A program made the translations under genes and the position numbers. Under the pieces are notes generated by a model. It did not search any database. It was not told where the DNA came from and worked only from the letters and a program-made list of their open reading frames with translations. Shown here piece by piece: positions 1 through 12,739 of a stretch of DNA of 64,000 nucleotides. How positions within the stretch are numbered: position 1 is the stretch's first letter; the number at the start of each line of letters is the position of its first letter. The stretch is from Daphnia carinata (taxonomy: Eukaryota; Arthropoda; Branchiopoda; Diplostraca; Daphniidae). The stretch is taken from NCBI RefSeq assembly GCF_022539665.2, contig NC_081338.1, positions 5,393,679-5,457,678 of the forward strand, given 5' to 3'.

Positions 1-1374
1 TTCCTTTAGTGTAGCCTTCAGTGTTTCTAATTCTTTGAGTTTCCTTTTTACCCCGCTCGTAATGGCTTTCGCACCGTCGCTTAGATGCAGACCCTGGAAT
101 CGCTCCATCAGACGGGCACTTTCTTCTATCTCTTTCGAGGCCGTGGCCAATTCAGCTCTTAGTCGTTCAATTTCCTTTTCTCTATTTGATAGGCCCTGTA
201 CAAAGAAAGAAAGCAATTTTAGGATGGTTCACTTAACGTACAATATTTATTACTGAAGATCTATAAATTTCAAGCTTGGCTTGAAGCGTTTCGATCGTTT
301 TCTGTTTGCTGTCAATAATTTCCTGCAAGATTAGATAATTAGTACATTTCAGTCATGGATTAGAAATATATATGTTACTTTGCATTTATTAATGGTGACA
401 TCTACAGCTTCAGTTAACTTGTCCAAATTCTCTTCAGTTTTGTCCTTTTGCCATTGACATTCTCCGAGTTGAATACGAGTTTTATCGTTTTCTATCTCAA
501 GTTGGCTCGTTCGTTCTGCATCATGCAACATACTTTAATTGTGAAAGGGAAAATTTTAGTTCATTCAAATACCTTTAAACGTTGACTCGAGAGTTTCGTA
601 GTTGTGCGTGGCTATCTGAAGCTGCTGAGTGCATTCGTTAAAAGGTTGAGTTAGTTCCTGAATCTGACTGTTACATTGCTGGTTTTCTTGCTCCATTTTC
701 CTGCAATCCCTTAAAAGTTGCTCTATGTGATCATTTTTTTCACGAACGACTTTTTCGAATTCAGCCAATCGAACTTCCAGTTTTCGACGTTCCCAAGGTG
801 GATTATCCGAGTCTGAATTATTAGACTGTTGTGCTTCACCTTGTTTCTTTGACTTGTCTTCCTGAAGTTGCTTCGTCTCTCTTTTCAAAAGTTTCACCAT
901 TTGACGGAGCTGAAAAAAGTTTAAAAGTCAAAAGTCAATATGGATCAATATCCGTGATTGTTTTATTACATGCCACTTTGTCATGCTGTTACTTTCCCTC
1001 CCACATACAATTTATTCAGTAGCTGTGAATAATAAAGTAGCACACCCTCTACCTTGTTGTTAGGGTTACAAAAAAGCTACTAGTTGGAGCAATAAAATAG
1101 TTCAACAACATACCTTTCTCGAAGCCTGTTTTTCTTCGTTGAGTTCTTTAGCTTGATCTTGAATAATTTTTTGCAATTTGTTGATCTCTTCATCTTCAGA
1201 TTCGCCATTGCTGTCCAACGAGGTATTGGTGTTTCGTTTCCTTCGACTGCTTTCTTTGTCGTCTTTCGCGCTACTCTTCCCCCTCGATTTGCTTCCACGT
1301 GTTCTTGCATCGTCGTCACTTGTTTCCGATGATACACTTGAATCCGTTTTTCTAAGCGAGCGATTGTCCGTCAT
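1..1374 (-). CDS. Long coiled-coil protein, 5' part (runs off window start)
   Basis: Five coding exons on the minus strand can be joined: 1114–1374 (ATG at 1372–1374; an in-frame ATG at 1416 is an alternative), 573–909, 379–515, 254–322 and 1–195, all with GT–AG introns and consistent phase. The N-terminus (about 60 residues) is Ser/Arg/Asp rich and probably disordered; everything after it is charged heptad-like sequence rich in E, K, Q and L, as in a long coiled coil. It has no catalytic motif. The style and the segment ending RLMERFQGLHLSDG recall centrosomal or ciliary coiled-coil proteins such as CEP290, but that is a weak impression. The start lies about 250 bp from the PIGZ start on the other strand, so the two probably share a bidirectional promoter. 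The 3' end is outside the window. Confidence 0.72.
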
Positions 1375-1625
1375 TATTGAGCAACGATTGCTTACCAACT
1401 GATTCAACCCATGCACTTTCCACTCTCTGCATTTTGAAAAGTTATGCCATGTTTGATTGAGTGAAAGATGTTTGTATTTTGGTGTTCGCTAGGGTAACTA
1501 TGGCAACGCGTCGCAAACTACCGCCTTGATGTAAACAGCTGATTCCATCAGTATTGACTTTTTTGCCGTGCCCGCCTCGGCTGGTGCCGAACTGTCATTT
1601 TCAATTTTAAAACTGACTGCACAAA

Positions 1626-3536
1626 ATGCATTGCTGGTCTTATTTATTACTTTGTTTCGTGAGAATTGTTCTGACGTTGCTTCCACAGACGGGCTATATC
1701 CATCCCGATGAATATTTTCAATCGACCGAAATTCTTGCTGGTGGGTTTACAGTTTTTTACGATTAACATTTTCCTCAAATATTACTTTAAATCCAACTCT
1801 GCCTACTAGGTCGAATATTTAAATTAGAAACCTACACACCATGGGAATTCAATACCAGCTTACCCATCAGAAGCATGTTTCTACCAGTTTTAACTATCGG
1901 AGGGCCATATTCGTTGATGAAACTAGCAAAAGATTGGTGGAACTTTGATGTTTTGCAGCCATATCTGCTAGTAACCATTCCCAGGATCATGATGACTGCC
2001 CTGTCTTTTTTATCAGACATGTTCATCTACAAAATGTGTCTAAACAACAACACCAGACCTTGGTCCACTCTCAAGATTTGGGCAAGCTCCCATGTAACTT
2101 TGGTGTTTCTTTCAAGAACTTTCTCTAATTCCATTGAGCTTGTGCTGTTCTCTGCACTTCTCTACTTTGTCTCTTCCTCTATGAAACTGACTGATCGTTA
2201 CATCAGAAGAGAAATTGAGCTGGAAGATCAATATAAAAAAGCCGCCAATGCTGTGGAAAGGGTCAACATTGTTAAAATGCAGAAGAAAATTCCTCTGCAC
2301 AAGTATAACCACAGCTTCTGGATAGGTGCCCTGTTTGCTTTGGGAGTATTCAACAGACCAACATTTATGTTGTACGCCTTGGTACCCATGTTCTTCTGGA
2401 TGCAAAGAGGAATGTTTTTAAGAAAAGTGGGTTTATCCGATTTTCACGATCGGATGTCGAGTTTAGTACCCACTTTCATCATTATGGCCATGGTGATAGT
2501 CGCCTCCGACACCCTGTTTTATCGAGGATGGTCACAGATGACAGTTGGCCAGGTGGTCATGACTCCCTTGAACTTCATAGCGTACAACATGGATCAAAGC
2601 AACTTGGCAAGACACGGCCTTCATCCCTGGTACCTCCATTCAGCTGTCAATGTCCCCATGTTGTTCAATGTTTTGGGCTTGGGAGGTCTGTACCTGGTAT
2701 CTCGTGCTCTTGTGGTCTTGGTCATTTCACCCTGGACTTCCAAACCCAACCTGTTTGATTTCAACGGATTACTCATCTTTTCATTTGCAGTTCCATTAAT
2801 GGCATTATCTCTAACACCTCACCAAGAACCTCGATTCCTCTTACCTCTTTTAGTTCCTCTAGTCTTACTGCTTGGTCCTTTTTTGTTGAGGCGACAGGGT
2901 TTCTCTGCCAAAGCCATGCGTTCCTTCTGGTATGCCGGTAATGTTGTCTGTGTCCTATTCTTCGGATTCTTCCATCAAGGCGGCATTTACGAGACACAGC
3001 ACTGGCTCCACAGACACATCCATCACGAACGTGCCAGAGGGACTCATACCCATTTGCTCTACTTCCACACTTACATGCCTCCAATGTCATTATTGGCTCT
3101 GCCACATCGAACCTCGATCGTCAACCACATCAACGGTACTCGATACCAACGAGGACGGACGGTGTTTTTCGAAGATCTTGGCAGTTCATTGCAGTTGGAA
3201 GAGCTTCGCCAACGATGCACTCGATTGGTGGAAGAGGCGCAATCTAAATATGAAAGCACAAAACTCATGACGGAGATCTTCGTCGTCTTCCCAGCTACGT
3301 TATCCTTCCAAATGGATCATCTGTTGATGCCGTTGCCAACTTTAAGATGGAAACACGTGCACAAAAGCTACCCGCATCTTTCCATGGAAGATCCGCCGGA
3401 TTTTGGTGACTTGTGTCTAAAGAATTTAACTATTTCGCTGACTGATATTCAGTGCAATTCCATCATACCATGGCTGACAAAGAAATGTAATCAAATGGCT
3501 CTAGCTGTCTACCAGTTGCAGTTCCATCACCGGTGA
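1626..3536 (+). CDS. PIGZ: GPI mannosyltransferase 4 (PIGZ/SMP3-like, GT22 family)
   Basis: Two exons: 1626–1740 and 1810–3536. The start ATG at 1626 gives a hydrophobic N-terminus followed by [16 protein letters not shown], the acidic HPDE luminal-loop motif of GT22 dolichol-phosphate-mannose mannosyltransferases. The splice (donor after GCTG, intron GTGGGT…CTAG) joins it to [15 protein letters not shown] and the conserved LPIRS segment. The remaining roughly 560 residues contain many hydrophobic segments, including the conserved [17 protein letters not shown] region. FFQS/YFQS after HPDE and the length of about 613 residues fit PIGZ better than PIGB or ALG12. The family adds a fourth mannose to the GPI anchor precursor in the ER lumen. 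The frame is intact, ending in TGA at 3534–3536. Confidence 0.88.
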
Positions 3537-3880
3537 TTCTAGTCAATGTAAGAATTGGTTAAACATTTGCAATAATTAAATTACTGATTAAAAATAAAAC
3601 AACCACGAAAAGGATCTCATTTGATATTCTGAGTTTGTCTTGATTCAATTCTTGATTATTCTGGGAGAACTAAACATCTTCAGGGTATGGTTTAAACAGC
3701 TTACATTTTCTGGGGTTCATTTAATTATCTTCCTGGTCAAAAAGCGTTTTTCAAAAACAATTATTTTCATGATTGACGTTCTTTTAAATTTGCTATAAAA
3801 ATGCATTAGTTCAACTTGAGGATCTCGTGTTGCTAAGCGGAGGCGTCAGTTAAAAGCCACACACCTACATCTATGGTCAT

Positions 3881-6800
3881 TTAACCAAACATTGCGGATG
3901 GCAAAGGTTCCCCAAATTTCTCCAAGTGAAGTCTATTCTTGACTGAATAGACGGCCTGTCAAAAACGTCATGTCAACGATTACGAAAATTTAAATTATTA
4001 ATCTGTCTTACTTTGTTATCGACGTAGGAATCGCATTCGTAACACCAAACGGACAAGTCGGAAAAACTGAGTACCAAGGAATGACCACTGCTGTTGTGAT
4101 GTTCCTTCATGTGACCAGCGACGAACCGCCCGCAGTTAACCTGATGCAATTGAAATTAAATTAGCCTCCGTTATATTATAATGTAAAAGGATCACTTACC
4201 TGATAACAAGATAAGCAGACCCAGTTCTCCGAACAATCTTGGCAACTTGAGCATGGGGTTTCAAGACCCCAATGAATGGTATCATCATCGGGACGAACGT
4301 GCTCTTCTAAATGGGGACACCAAGATAATGGAACGACAGAGTACAATTTGCCCTGCGTCATAGCCTATGAAAAAACCATCGTCATAAAATGTACATGATA
4401 TGTTAAATAAGATACAATCTTCATTACCTCGATGTTTTCTGGTAATAGTAAGAATTCTTGCAGGGTCTTTGGAGGAGGGGCTTCAGTCACACCAGAAGCT
4501 TCCATTAATAATACACATCCTTCAGTGATAGTTTCTAGTTGCTCATTGGGAGCTGAAGATGACACGAGCTGAAGTTGTTCCAGTTGTTCTTCAATGCTCA
4601 GCAGTTTCTTATTCACTTGGCAAGGTGGAAGAACATCGCCTTCGGGTAAATCGACATGGAAACAGAGGCTACTCCAGTAAGGTTTCTGATGGCTGACTAC
4701 TCTTTGAATGGTGCTCACAGCTGCCGGATTGAGGGGTTCAAAGCGTGGCGTAGGTAATGGATCTCCTAATAACGATTTGGCACACATGGTCATTGAATGC
4801 GAAATCGAATCCAAGTTATAGCCACCCTCTAACAGTATGGCTACACGTCCTTGAGCAAGGGAACTGAGCATAGTTGTCATTTGTCCATATCCTTCCGGAG
4901 TAATCTTGCAACCTGTGTGAATCACAGCAATCATCTCTGAGAAGTTCTATTGACATTTAAATTTGATTTTTGATACCTCCCAATGGATCGCCTTGAGCAG
5001 CATCAAATCCAGCTGCAACGAGAACTAGCTGTGGATCATACTGATATGCTATTGGCATAATAATTTGCTGAAATGCTGCAAGATACTCTGTGTCACCCAT
5101 CCCTCTCTGTTAGAATTATAAACACATAAAAAGAAATTAGACAATCCAAATAGTACAGCTTAGCATAACGCACCTTAGGCCACGCTATGTTGACGGTATA
5201 ACCAGCTCCGGCACCTGTTCCAATAACGTTACAATCGGATTCTTCTGGTTTTAATGGAAAAATGTCAAGCCGATGCAGCGAAACATACAGGACTCGAGGA
5301 TCATCTTCAAACATTCGCTGGATTCCATTACCGTGATGCACGTCCCAATCGATAATTAGAATCCTGAATTCATTCAAATAAAAAATTAATTCAATCGACT
5401 GATTAACATATCATAATAAATACCTTTCCAGATGATGTATTTCGATAGCATATTTGGCCGCCAATGCTGTATTATTGAAAATACAGAAGCCGTAAGCTTC
5501 ATCGCATTCCGCGTGATGCCCTGGTGGTCGGATAACTCCGATACCACTTCGGCTTTCGCCGCTCAAGATGCTTTCAACGATTTGAAGTGATGAACCAGCA
5601 GAAAGCAAAGCAGCACTACCCAAATATTTCAAGAAAAAACAGTTTAGAAGATAAATAGTATCGAATTGCTAGTTGATAACTACCTGTAAGTATCCGGGCA
5701 AATGAAAATGGATCCGTACTGTCGTTCCAACTGGTTGAGTGTTGATTGTTTCTTACCGGCCGTCACTGCGATCTCGTCAATGTAATCGGCTTTGTGTAAC
5801 CACAGTAATTCTTCTCGAGTGGCATCTCGAGCATCCAACCGATGACAACGATCCAGCACTCCGTATTCTAGTAGCTTCTGGTAAATGGAAGTTATTCGGG
5901 CAGGTCGTTCTGGGTGACCCCTATGGAAATATTTCGAAGGATTTTAATTAAATCGGCAATGACATTTATAAGAATTGATTGTTTTGCTTACGGTTCGTTG
6001 ACATTACGATGTGAAGCCATTCTCTCATCGTAAACGAAACACAACCGATGTTTCGGCACTGCCAGGCTCGTTTCTAAAACATCCAAAAATTAAACTAGTT
6101 AACGAAGCTACATTAACTATTCATTCACCTTTGATGAGCTTGTCGAGTCTTTGATCCAGAAGGTCAATCGTCTCGCGATTTTGAACTGGATAACAATTTC
6201 GAGTTGCAAAAGTTGTCGGTTTGACGTCACTTCCCTCGAACGTAACGGTGGGTACAAAGTACGTTCCTTCCTTTTTGCTGCCCACTTTTGAAACATCAAA
6301 ACGGCCCTGGAACTGTAGACATTTCCAGAATGGGCGAAGTACATAAATGGCACTCAGGATACTCTCCTGAATGCTGTAAAAGGGGGAACCAGTTAAATTA
6401 GGATAAAGACATTTGAATGCATAATAAAAGAATACTACCTAAGTGAAGGCTCATCGATTTTCGAGATGCTTGGACAAGGATCGCCAAGCAGAGTTCGTAA
6501 AGTCAGAGCAGCTCCCTCAGCCAAAGATTTTAAACAGTATCCTCCCTAGATTATAAATCCGATTTCGTGGCTGTTACAGTAATAGAATAATTAAATATAC
6601 CTCAAGAACTACAGCGAGCTTTCCCTGCGCCAATCCCATCAGGGACGACGTCAAATAGGAATAGCATGCAGGGGTGATTTCCATTTCTCCCTGAAAATGT
6701 CAAAAATTTAATCAATCTATAAATTGCCAAAATTATGTTGTTAAATTTAGAAATCTTAAATAACATGAGACAAGTTCTAAACCTTCTCGTCGCCCAATGC

Positions 6801-8259
6801 AGAATCGAAGCCAGAAGAGACGAGAACAAGATCAGGACGGAACTATGGCATGCAAACCAAGAAAAGAAAACAATATAAATAAGAAACTTTCGTACAATAC
6901 CTCAAAACAACCCAAGGCGGCGTCGTAGCCGGCTGACACTATAACCAACTCTGGTTGAAACTGAGGCAAAAATGAAGCATTTTAAAAGACTTGTGCGTTA
7001 ATTGGACAAAACATGGAGCGATTGCACACCATTAATAATAATAGGAATACAAGAAAAAAAAAGATGAAAAAGATGAATTACTTCGTAAGCCAGTGGCAAC
7101 AACAGTTGATGCCATATAGCAAGATAATCTGCATTTCCCATTTTCGTTTTATTCAGCGGCACGTTCACGTTGAAGCCTTTCCCAGCTCCTTTGCCAATGT
7201 AGTGAAAATCGCTTTCACGAAGATTGGGCCAAAAGGCACCGTGCTCATAACGATGAACCGAAAAGTACAGGACTCTAAATATATATTCGAAAGGGCAGAA
7301 CCATAAATAAGGAAAAGACGTGTTTATTTATAAATGAGCAGTATAAATTACCTGGGGTCATCGTAGAACATCTGTTGAGTTGCCTGCCCATGATGGACAT
7401 CCCAATCAACAATCAGAATTCTATTAACACCTTTGTTGTCTAATGCATGCTGGGCTGCAACTGCCACATTGTTGAAAAAACAATAGCCACAGTATTCACT
7501 TTTCATGGCATGGTGCCCTGGAGGTCTATAAAACCATGTTTAAACGAGAACAATAAAGAACATGAGTCATTGATTACCTGACTATTGCCATTCCATTTTG
7601 AACCTTTCCATCAAGTATAGCATCGACAATTTCAACGGTTGATCCAGCTGCCAACAATGCTAGTTCATTAGTTGACGGATGAATATAAATGGCATCATAA
7701 CCAGAGCTTATAGCTTCCAATGCTTCTGCATCTGGGCTACCATCTGTGCCTTTAAGCAATTCAATTCTGTCTGGGGTATGAAGTTTCAGAAGTTCCTCTT
7801 GGGTAGCTTTTCTTGGTTGAATTTCTACACAACGCTGCACCAATCCATATTCACGACATCTAACAGATTTTTTTATTTTTTAAGGGCTCTTAAAAAAGAG
7901 GGAAAATACAAAACTGCATTTAGTTGGGGGATTTACCTTTCCAGAACTCGAGTAAATCTCTCTGGACATTCAGGGTAATTTGGGTCCCAAAGACATTGGT
8001 GCTCCACCATTCGTTCATCATAAATAATTCCTGTTTGTCCACAGATTTTTTCTTTGCAATCCCTTGTCTAAAGAAAATGAATTCTATTATGTACCATCAG
8101 CACAATCTGTAACCTATAAATTTAGCCAAATTAATAAACCTATATAAATGGCAGCCTTACATTTTGTAGGTGGTCGACAAATACATTTACTTTGTCATTC
8201 TTTTTACTTGATGGTGAACGACCTTTGACGAAGCTGGAAAACTTTGTCTGTTTACTCAT
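3881..8259 (-). CDS. HDAC6: Histone deacetylase 6 (two deacetylase domains plus ZnF-UBP)
   Basis: The exons on the minus strand are 8161–8259, 7937–8067, 7578–7859, 7352–7525, 7082–7274, 6901–6960 or 6783–6842 (see separate entries), 6601–6690, 6439–6545, 6129–6373, 5992–6073, 5684–5920, 5424–5615, 5174–5363, 4977–5106, 4428–4912, 4200–4364, 4012–4140 and 3881–3955. With one of the two alternative exons they sum to 3066 nt, i.e. 1021 residues plus stop. Domain 1 (about residues 40–380) shows [27 protein letters not shown] or SSGFD and GGYCL; domain 2 (about 450–780) shows [30 protein letters not shown] and EGGYNL, so zinc ligands and the catalytic Tyr are present in both. The C-terminus (about 900–1010) is a ZnF-UBP with [30 protein letters not shown] and WCYECDSYV. 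The family deacetylates cytoplasmic tubulin and binds ubiquitin. The gene is complete, unlike its duplicate at 15204–18562. Confidence 0.95.
6783..6842 (-). other. HDAC6 alternative exon 6b (domain 1, SSGFD form)
   Basis: This 60-nt exon has phase 0 at both ends, acceptor …CATAG and donor GTTTAG. It encodes [20 protein letters not shown], which matches the same catalytic-core segment as exon 6a but ends GDEK, closer to the usual HDAC6 GDPK. It keeps the zinc-ligand Asp. The duplicate locus has the same exon pair at about 17098–17157 (6b) and 17216–17275 (6a). Confidence 0.75.
6901..6960 (-). other. HDAC6 alternative exon 6a (domain 1, SAGYD form)
   Basis: This 60-nt exon is flanked by CAG acceptor and GTATTG donor, with phase 0 at both ends. 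It encodes [20 protein letters not shown], including the zinc-ligand Asp of deacetylase domain 1. It lies directly upstream, in transcription order, of an equally long exon encoding the same protein segment. Splicing either one alone to the exon that begins GEMEITPA gives a normal-length domain; including both would duplicate 20 residues in the catalytic core. The residues after the Asp read ALGC rather than the usual GD. Confidence 0.75.
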
Positions 8260-9173
8260 CTTGAGCTCTGGGATTGACTGCAATCCAACTTTGACGGACT
8301 AAGTTTAATCAACACAACAAACAAGCTCTAGCTTGCAGACGTCATCTTGTGATGGCCGGTTAAACCGCTTGTTAAAAGCGGCTAAATTTTACTAGAAGTT
8401 GGCAACTCTTTTTTTTTTTTAAATACTGTCACTAACTGTAGTGTTTAATTTTTTCCTTCTTCACCATTGAATGTTTTCAATAAAATTTTCGGACGAATAG
8501 AAAGCCAAACTTAAGTAATGAGACCATGTTAAAGTAATTTCCGATGAGGAATGGCAAGGTAAACAAACAACTCTTCAATGTCCAGAAAGAAATTGTAAAG
8601 AATACGAAAGAAGTGAAGCCCACCTGTTGGTGTCGGTCCGTTTAAAGATTTTTGCACTCGGGTTCGCCTCGTTATCCAGCAGTGATGCGTTAAATTATTT
8701 CGGGTGATTTTGTTATTATTTTCGAACGGAACCATTCATATACCGAACGTTGTGTGTTTTGTTGCACCGAGAAACGATTCCCTGTGAGAACATGATTTGA
8801 CTCCGTTTTGCTCTCGATGTGGTTAACTACTACCTCGATGAAATGGCAGTCAAAATTGTCTCTTGCGGATTTCCAACTTACAAAGGATAAATAAATAAAA
8901 GAGGATTAGTAGAGGACTAGAAGAGACCCAGCTCCACGTTGTACATCCCGGGAAATGTAATTGCAAAAGATGCCATTCAACAAATATTTGATATAGCCAA
9001 CAAGGGTAAATTTAACACAGAGTTTACAGGTAACGAAAACATTAAGGGATACCAATTGTATAAAACAGATGGCAAAAAGAAGTCGCCAAATTCTGTTCCA
9101 ACGATTAAATAACCAATTCAAACGGCAACAAGAAGTGTCTCGATTATATGCTTTATTCGAAAAGACTTTAGAA
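8260..9173. other. Spacer between HDAC6 and kinase–ankyrin gene, unit 1
   Basis: This AT-rich spacer is repeated with small changes at 18563–19480. The part next to HDAC6 should hold its promoter. At 8931–9170 lies a decayed version of the small plus-strand ORF seen at 19253–19489: the peptide starts in the same way (AIQQIFDIANKG) but then shifts frame. No other gene is recognised. Confidence 0.5.
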
Positions 9174-12100
9174 TTAGTTTTCCACTCCTTTCATTCTCTT
9201 TCCCTGAGAAGGTGGTGATTCATTTTTCCGTTTAGTAGGTTTGCCAGTTGCATCCTCTAGGATTTTAATTGCGCGTAAGCGTGTCGTAGATGCTATTCTA
9301 AAAGTATGCCGCAACAAATCTTCAAGCACAGTCTTTCCGTCCATGCCCTGTGCGTTCACGTCGATTCCGGATTTAATCAAGATTTCAATTGCGTTGGTTA
9401 AATTTTCGCTTGGATTGTCTTTACACAAAAAATGGAGCGCATTCCATCCATCTCCGTCCTTTGCGTTCACATCGATTCCGGATTGGATCAACATTTGAAT
9501 TGCGTCAGTTAAATGTTTGCTTGAATTGTATCCACACAGAAGATGGAGCGCATTCTTACTATTGTTCTTCGTTGCGTTCACATCGATTCCGGATTGGATC
9601 AAGAGTTGAATTGCGTCAGTTAAATTTGCGCTTGAATTTTTTTGACACAAAACATGGAGCGCATTCTCTCCATACTTGCTCTTTGCGTTCACATCGATTC
9701 CGGATTGGAGCAAGATTCCAATTGCGCCAGTTAAATTTGCGCTTGAATTGCTTGCACACAAAATACAGAGCGCATTCCTCCCATATCCGTCCTTTGCGTT
9801 CACATCGATTCCGGATTGGGTCAAGATTCTAATTGCGTCAGTTAAATTTGCGATTGAATTTTTTTGACACAAAGCATGGAGCGCATTCTCTCCATACTTG
9901 CTCTTTGCGTTCACATCGATTCCGGATTGGGTCAAGATTCTAATTGCGTCAGTTAAATTTGCGATTGAATTTTTTTGACACAAAGCATGGAGCGCATTCT
10001 CTCCATACTTGCTCTTTGCGTTCACATCGATTCCGGATTGGGTCAAGATTCTAATTGCGTCAGTTAAATTTGCGCTTGAATTTTTTTGACACAAAAAATG
10101 GAGCGCATTCCTTCCATCTTTGTCCTTTGCGTTCACATCGATTCCAGATTCGATCAAGATTCTAATTGCGTCAGTTAAATTTGCGCTTAAATTTTTTTGA
10201 CACAAAAAATGGAGCGCATTCCTTCCATCTTTGTCCTTTGCGTTCACATCGATTCCAGATTCGATCAAGATTCTAATTACGTCAGTTAAATTTGCGCTTA
10301 AATTTTTTTGACACAAAAAATGGAGCGCATTCCTTCCATCTTTGTCCTTTGCGTTCACATCGATTCCAGATTCGATCAAGATTCTAATTACGTCAGTTAA
10401 ATTTGCGCTTAAATTTTTTTGACACAAAAAATGGAGCGCATTCCTTCCATCTTTGTCCTTTGCGTTCACATCGATTCCAGATTCGATCAAGATTCTAATT
10501 GCGTCAGTTAAATTTGTGCTTGAATCGTTTTGGCACAAAACATGGAGCACATTCTCTTCATAGTAGCTCTTTGCGTTCACATCGATTCCGGATTGGATCA
10601 AGATACTAAATGCGTCAGTTAAATTTGCGCTTGAATTGTATCGACACAAAACATGGAGCGCATTCCATCTATACTTTTCCTTTGCGTTCACATCGATTCC
10701 AGATTGGATCAAGATTCTAATTGCGTCAGTTAAATTTGCGCTTGAATTGTATCGACACAAAACATGGAGCGCATTCTCACTATTGTTCTTCGTTGCGTTC
10801 ACATCGATTCTGGATTGGATCAAGATTCTAATTGCGTCAGTTAAATTTGCGAATGAATTGTATCGACACAAAACATGGAGCGCATTCCATCTATACTTTT
10901 TCTTTGCATTCACATCGATTCCGGATTTGATCAAAATTCCAATTGCGTCACTTAAATTTGCGATTGAATTGTTTTCACACAGAAGATGCAGCGCACTCGA
11001 TCCATCCTTGCTTTTTGCGTTCACGTCGATTCCGGAATGGATCAATATTCCAATTGCGTTGGTTACATTTGTGCTAGAATTTTTTTCACACAAAACATGG
11101 AGCGCGCTCCATCCATCATTGCTTTTTGCGTCCACGTCGATTCCAGATTGGATCAAAATTCTAATGGCGACAGTTAAATTTGTGCTTGAATTGTTTTTAC
11201 ACAAAACATAGAGCGCATTCCATCCATCGTTGTCCTTTGCGTTCACATCGATTCCGGATTGGATCAAGATTCCAATTCCGTTGATTAAATTTGCGCTTGA
11301 ATTGTTTTCACACAGAAGATGTAGCGCACTCCATCCATCCTTTCTCTTTGCGTTCACATCGATTCCGGATTGGATCAAAATTCTAATTGCGTCAGCTAAA
11401 TTTGCGCTTGAATTGTATCGACACAAAACATGGAGCGCACTCAATCCATCGTTGTCCTTTGCGTTCACATCGATTCCGGATTGGATCAAGATTTCAATTG
11501 CGTTTGTTAAATTTGCGCTTGAATTATTTTCACACAAAAGATGAAGCGCATTGCGTTCACGTTCGTCTTTTGCGTTCACGTTGATTCGAAAGTCTATTAA
11601 GGCTTTGATTTCTCCAGTTAGGTCGAGTTGACAGTCCCTAGAACATAGTTGGCGCAATTCTTCCTCTTTTTCCGTAAGCTATTTTAGAAGAGTAAAAATT
11701 GTCTAGATGATCAAAATGTGAATTAAAATTTCATCGAATTGATTTAACCTTCTGTTCGATAAATTTTAGTTGGTGGACTACTTCAGTCGATGTTAACCTG
11801 TAAATAGGATTGTCTTCCAACATTTTTTTAAATAGGCCATCCTCGTAGAGGTTAAGTATAGAGATGTCGATATCTATAACAAAACCACAAGCTCTTCATC
11901 AACATTTAAGAGTTTTATTCTAGTAAAATAAAAAAAATACTTTGCATATTAGCCGGTTCCATTTTATTCATATTCCTAACAATCTCTTCGTTCTTTTCTG
12001 TGGAACCGTAGAGATGTTGCCCGCCCAATAAAAAATAACCAAAGACGAGGGCAAGTGCAAATATGTCGCTCTTTACGTCTCCTCGACCATCTTCGCCTTT

Positions 12101-12739
12101 CCTCAATATTTCAGGAGCCAAATAATTTGTGGTTCCTCGTATTCCACTCATCGAGCACGTTCCCCTCTCATTTACGGATTTGGACAATCCAAAATCTGCC
12201 CATTTAAGTGTTACCTCAGTCGTTTGGCTAGTGATTCTCTCCGAAATAAGGATGTTATCCGGTTTAATGTCTCGATGGACCAAGTTCTTCGAATGGATGT
12301 GTTCGAGACCTGAAGCTAATTGAAGAAAAACTTCAATATGATGTGGCATAGGTCCCTTGTATTTTTTAGGGTGATCCGACTCTAAGAACAACTTATCCAA
12401 CGAAGCAACACACAATTCCAATGCATAGTACCTGTAACATGGCGACCAAAAACTTTCAGGTATAATATCGTTTTATTTCAAAATCAAGACGAAGCAATCT
12501 TACCTGAAGTCTTTGTCACTTTCACAATGAAATATTTTAACGATGTTTGGATGATCCAATTGTTTCATAGCACTTTCTTCTTCTTTATTCCAATTTCCCA
12601 GTAAAACTTTTTTTACTGCGACTGGACGGCCATTGAACTTTCCTTTCCATACGGAGCCATAGCTACCAGTTCCTAGTGAAATACGGTCGGGCTTACTGTT
12701 GATCGAAATTTTCCTTTTTTTTGTCGAAATTTCCTCCAT
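9174..12739 (-). CDS. IRE1-like protein kinase fused to about 21 ankyrin-type repeats
   Basis: Four minus-strand exons (12504–12739, 11941–12431, 11749–11873, 9174–11678) sum to 3357 nt, giving 1118 residues. The start ATG is at 12737–12739. Residues about 15–300 form a Ser/Thr kinase: GTGSYGSVWKG loop, VAVKK lysine, HRDIKPDNILIS catalytic loop, WADFGLS and LAPEIL, so it should be active. HPNIVKIFHCE, YYALELC and HRDIKPxNILIS are typical of IRE1/RNase L kinases, but no KEN ribonuclease domain follows. Instead there are about 21 units of 37 residues (111 bp), consensus LTDAIRILIQSGIDVNAK then NALHLLC, four residues longer than a standard ankyrin repeat. The tail is basic (TKRKNESPPSQGKRMK), possibly a nuclear signal. 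No signal peptide or membrane segment is seen. It faces the kinase at 13166 head to head. Confidence 0.85.
9300..11650 (-). repeat. 111-bp tandem ankyrin repeat array, unit 1
   Basis: About 21 coding repeats of 111 bp each. Units around 10085–10510 are almost identical at the nucleotide level (each encoding ESGIDVNAKDKDGRNALHF…), whereas the outer units have diverged, so the middle was amplified recently, probably by unequal crossing over or slippage. Long open frames on the opposite strand here are by-products of this repeat. Confidence 0.9.

Noticed and set aside
2773-3105. Antisense ORF inside PIGZ
   Set aside because: It is the shadow of an intact, well-supported coding exon.
9300-11650. 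Regularly spaced repeats that might suggest a CRISPR-like array
   Set aside because: The period is 111 bp, units are contiguous and coding, and the genome is eukaryotic.
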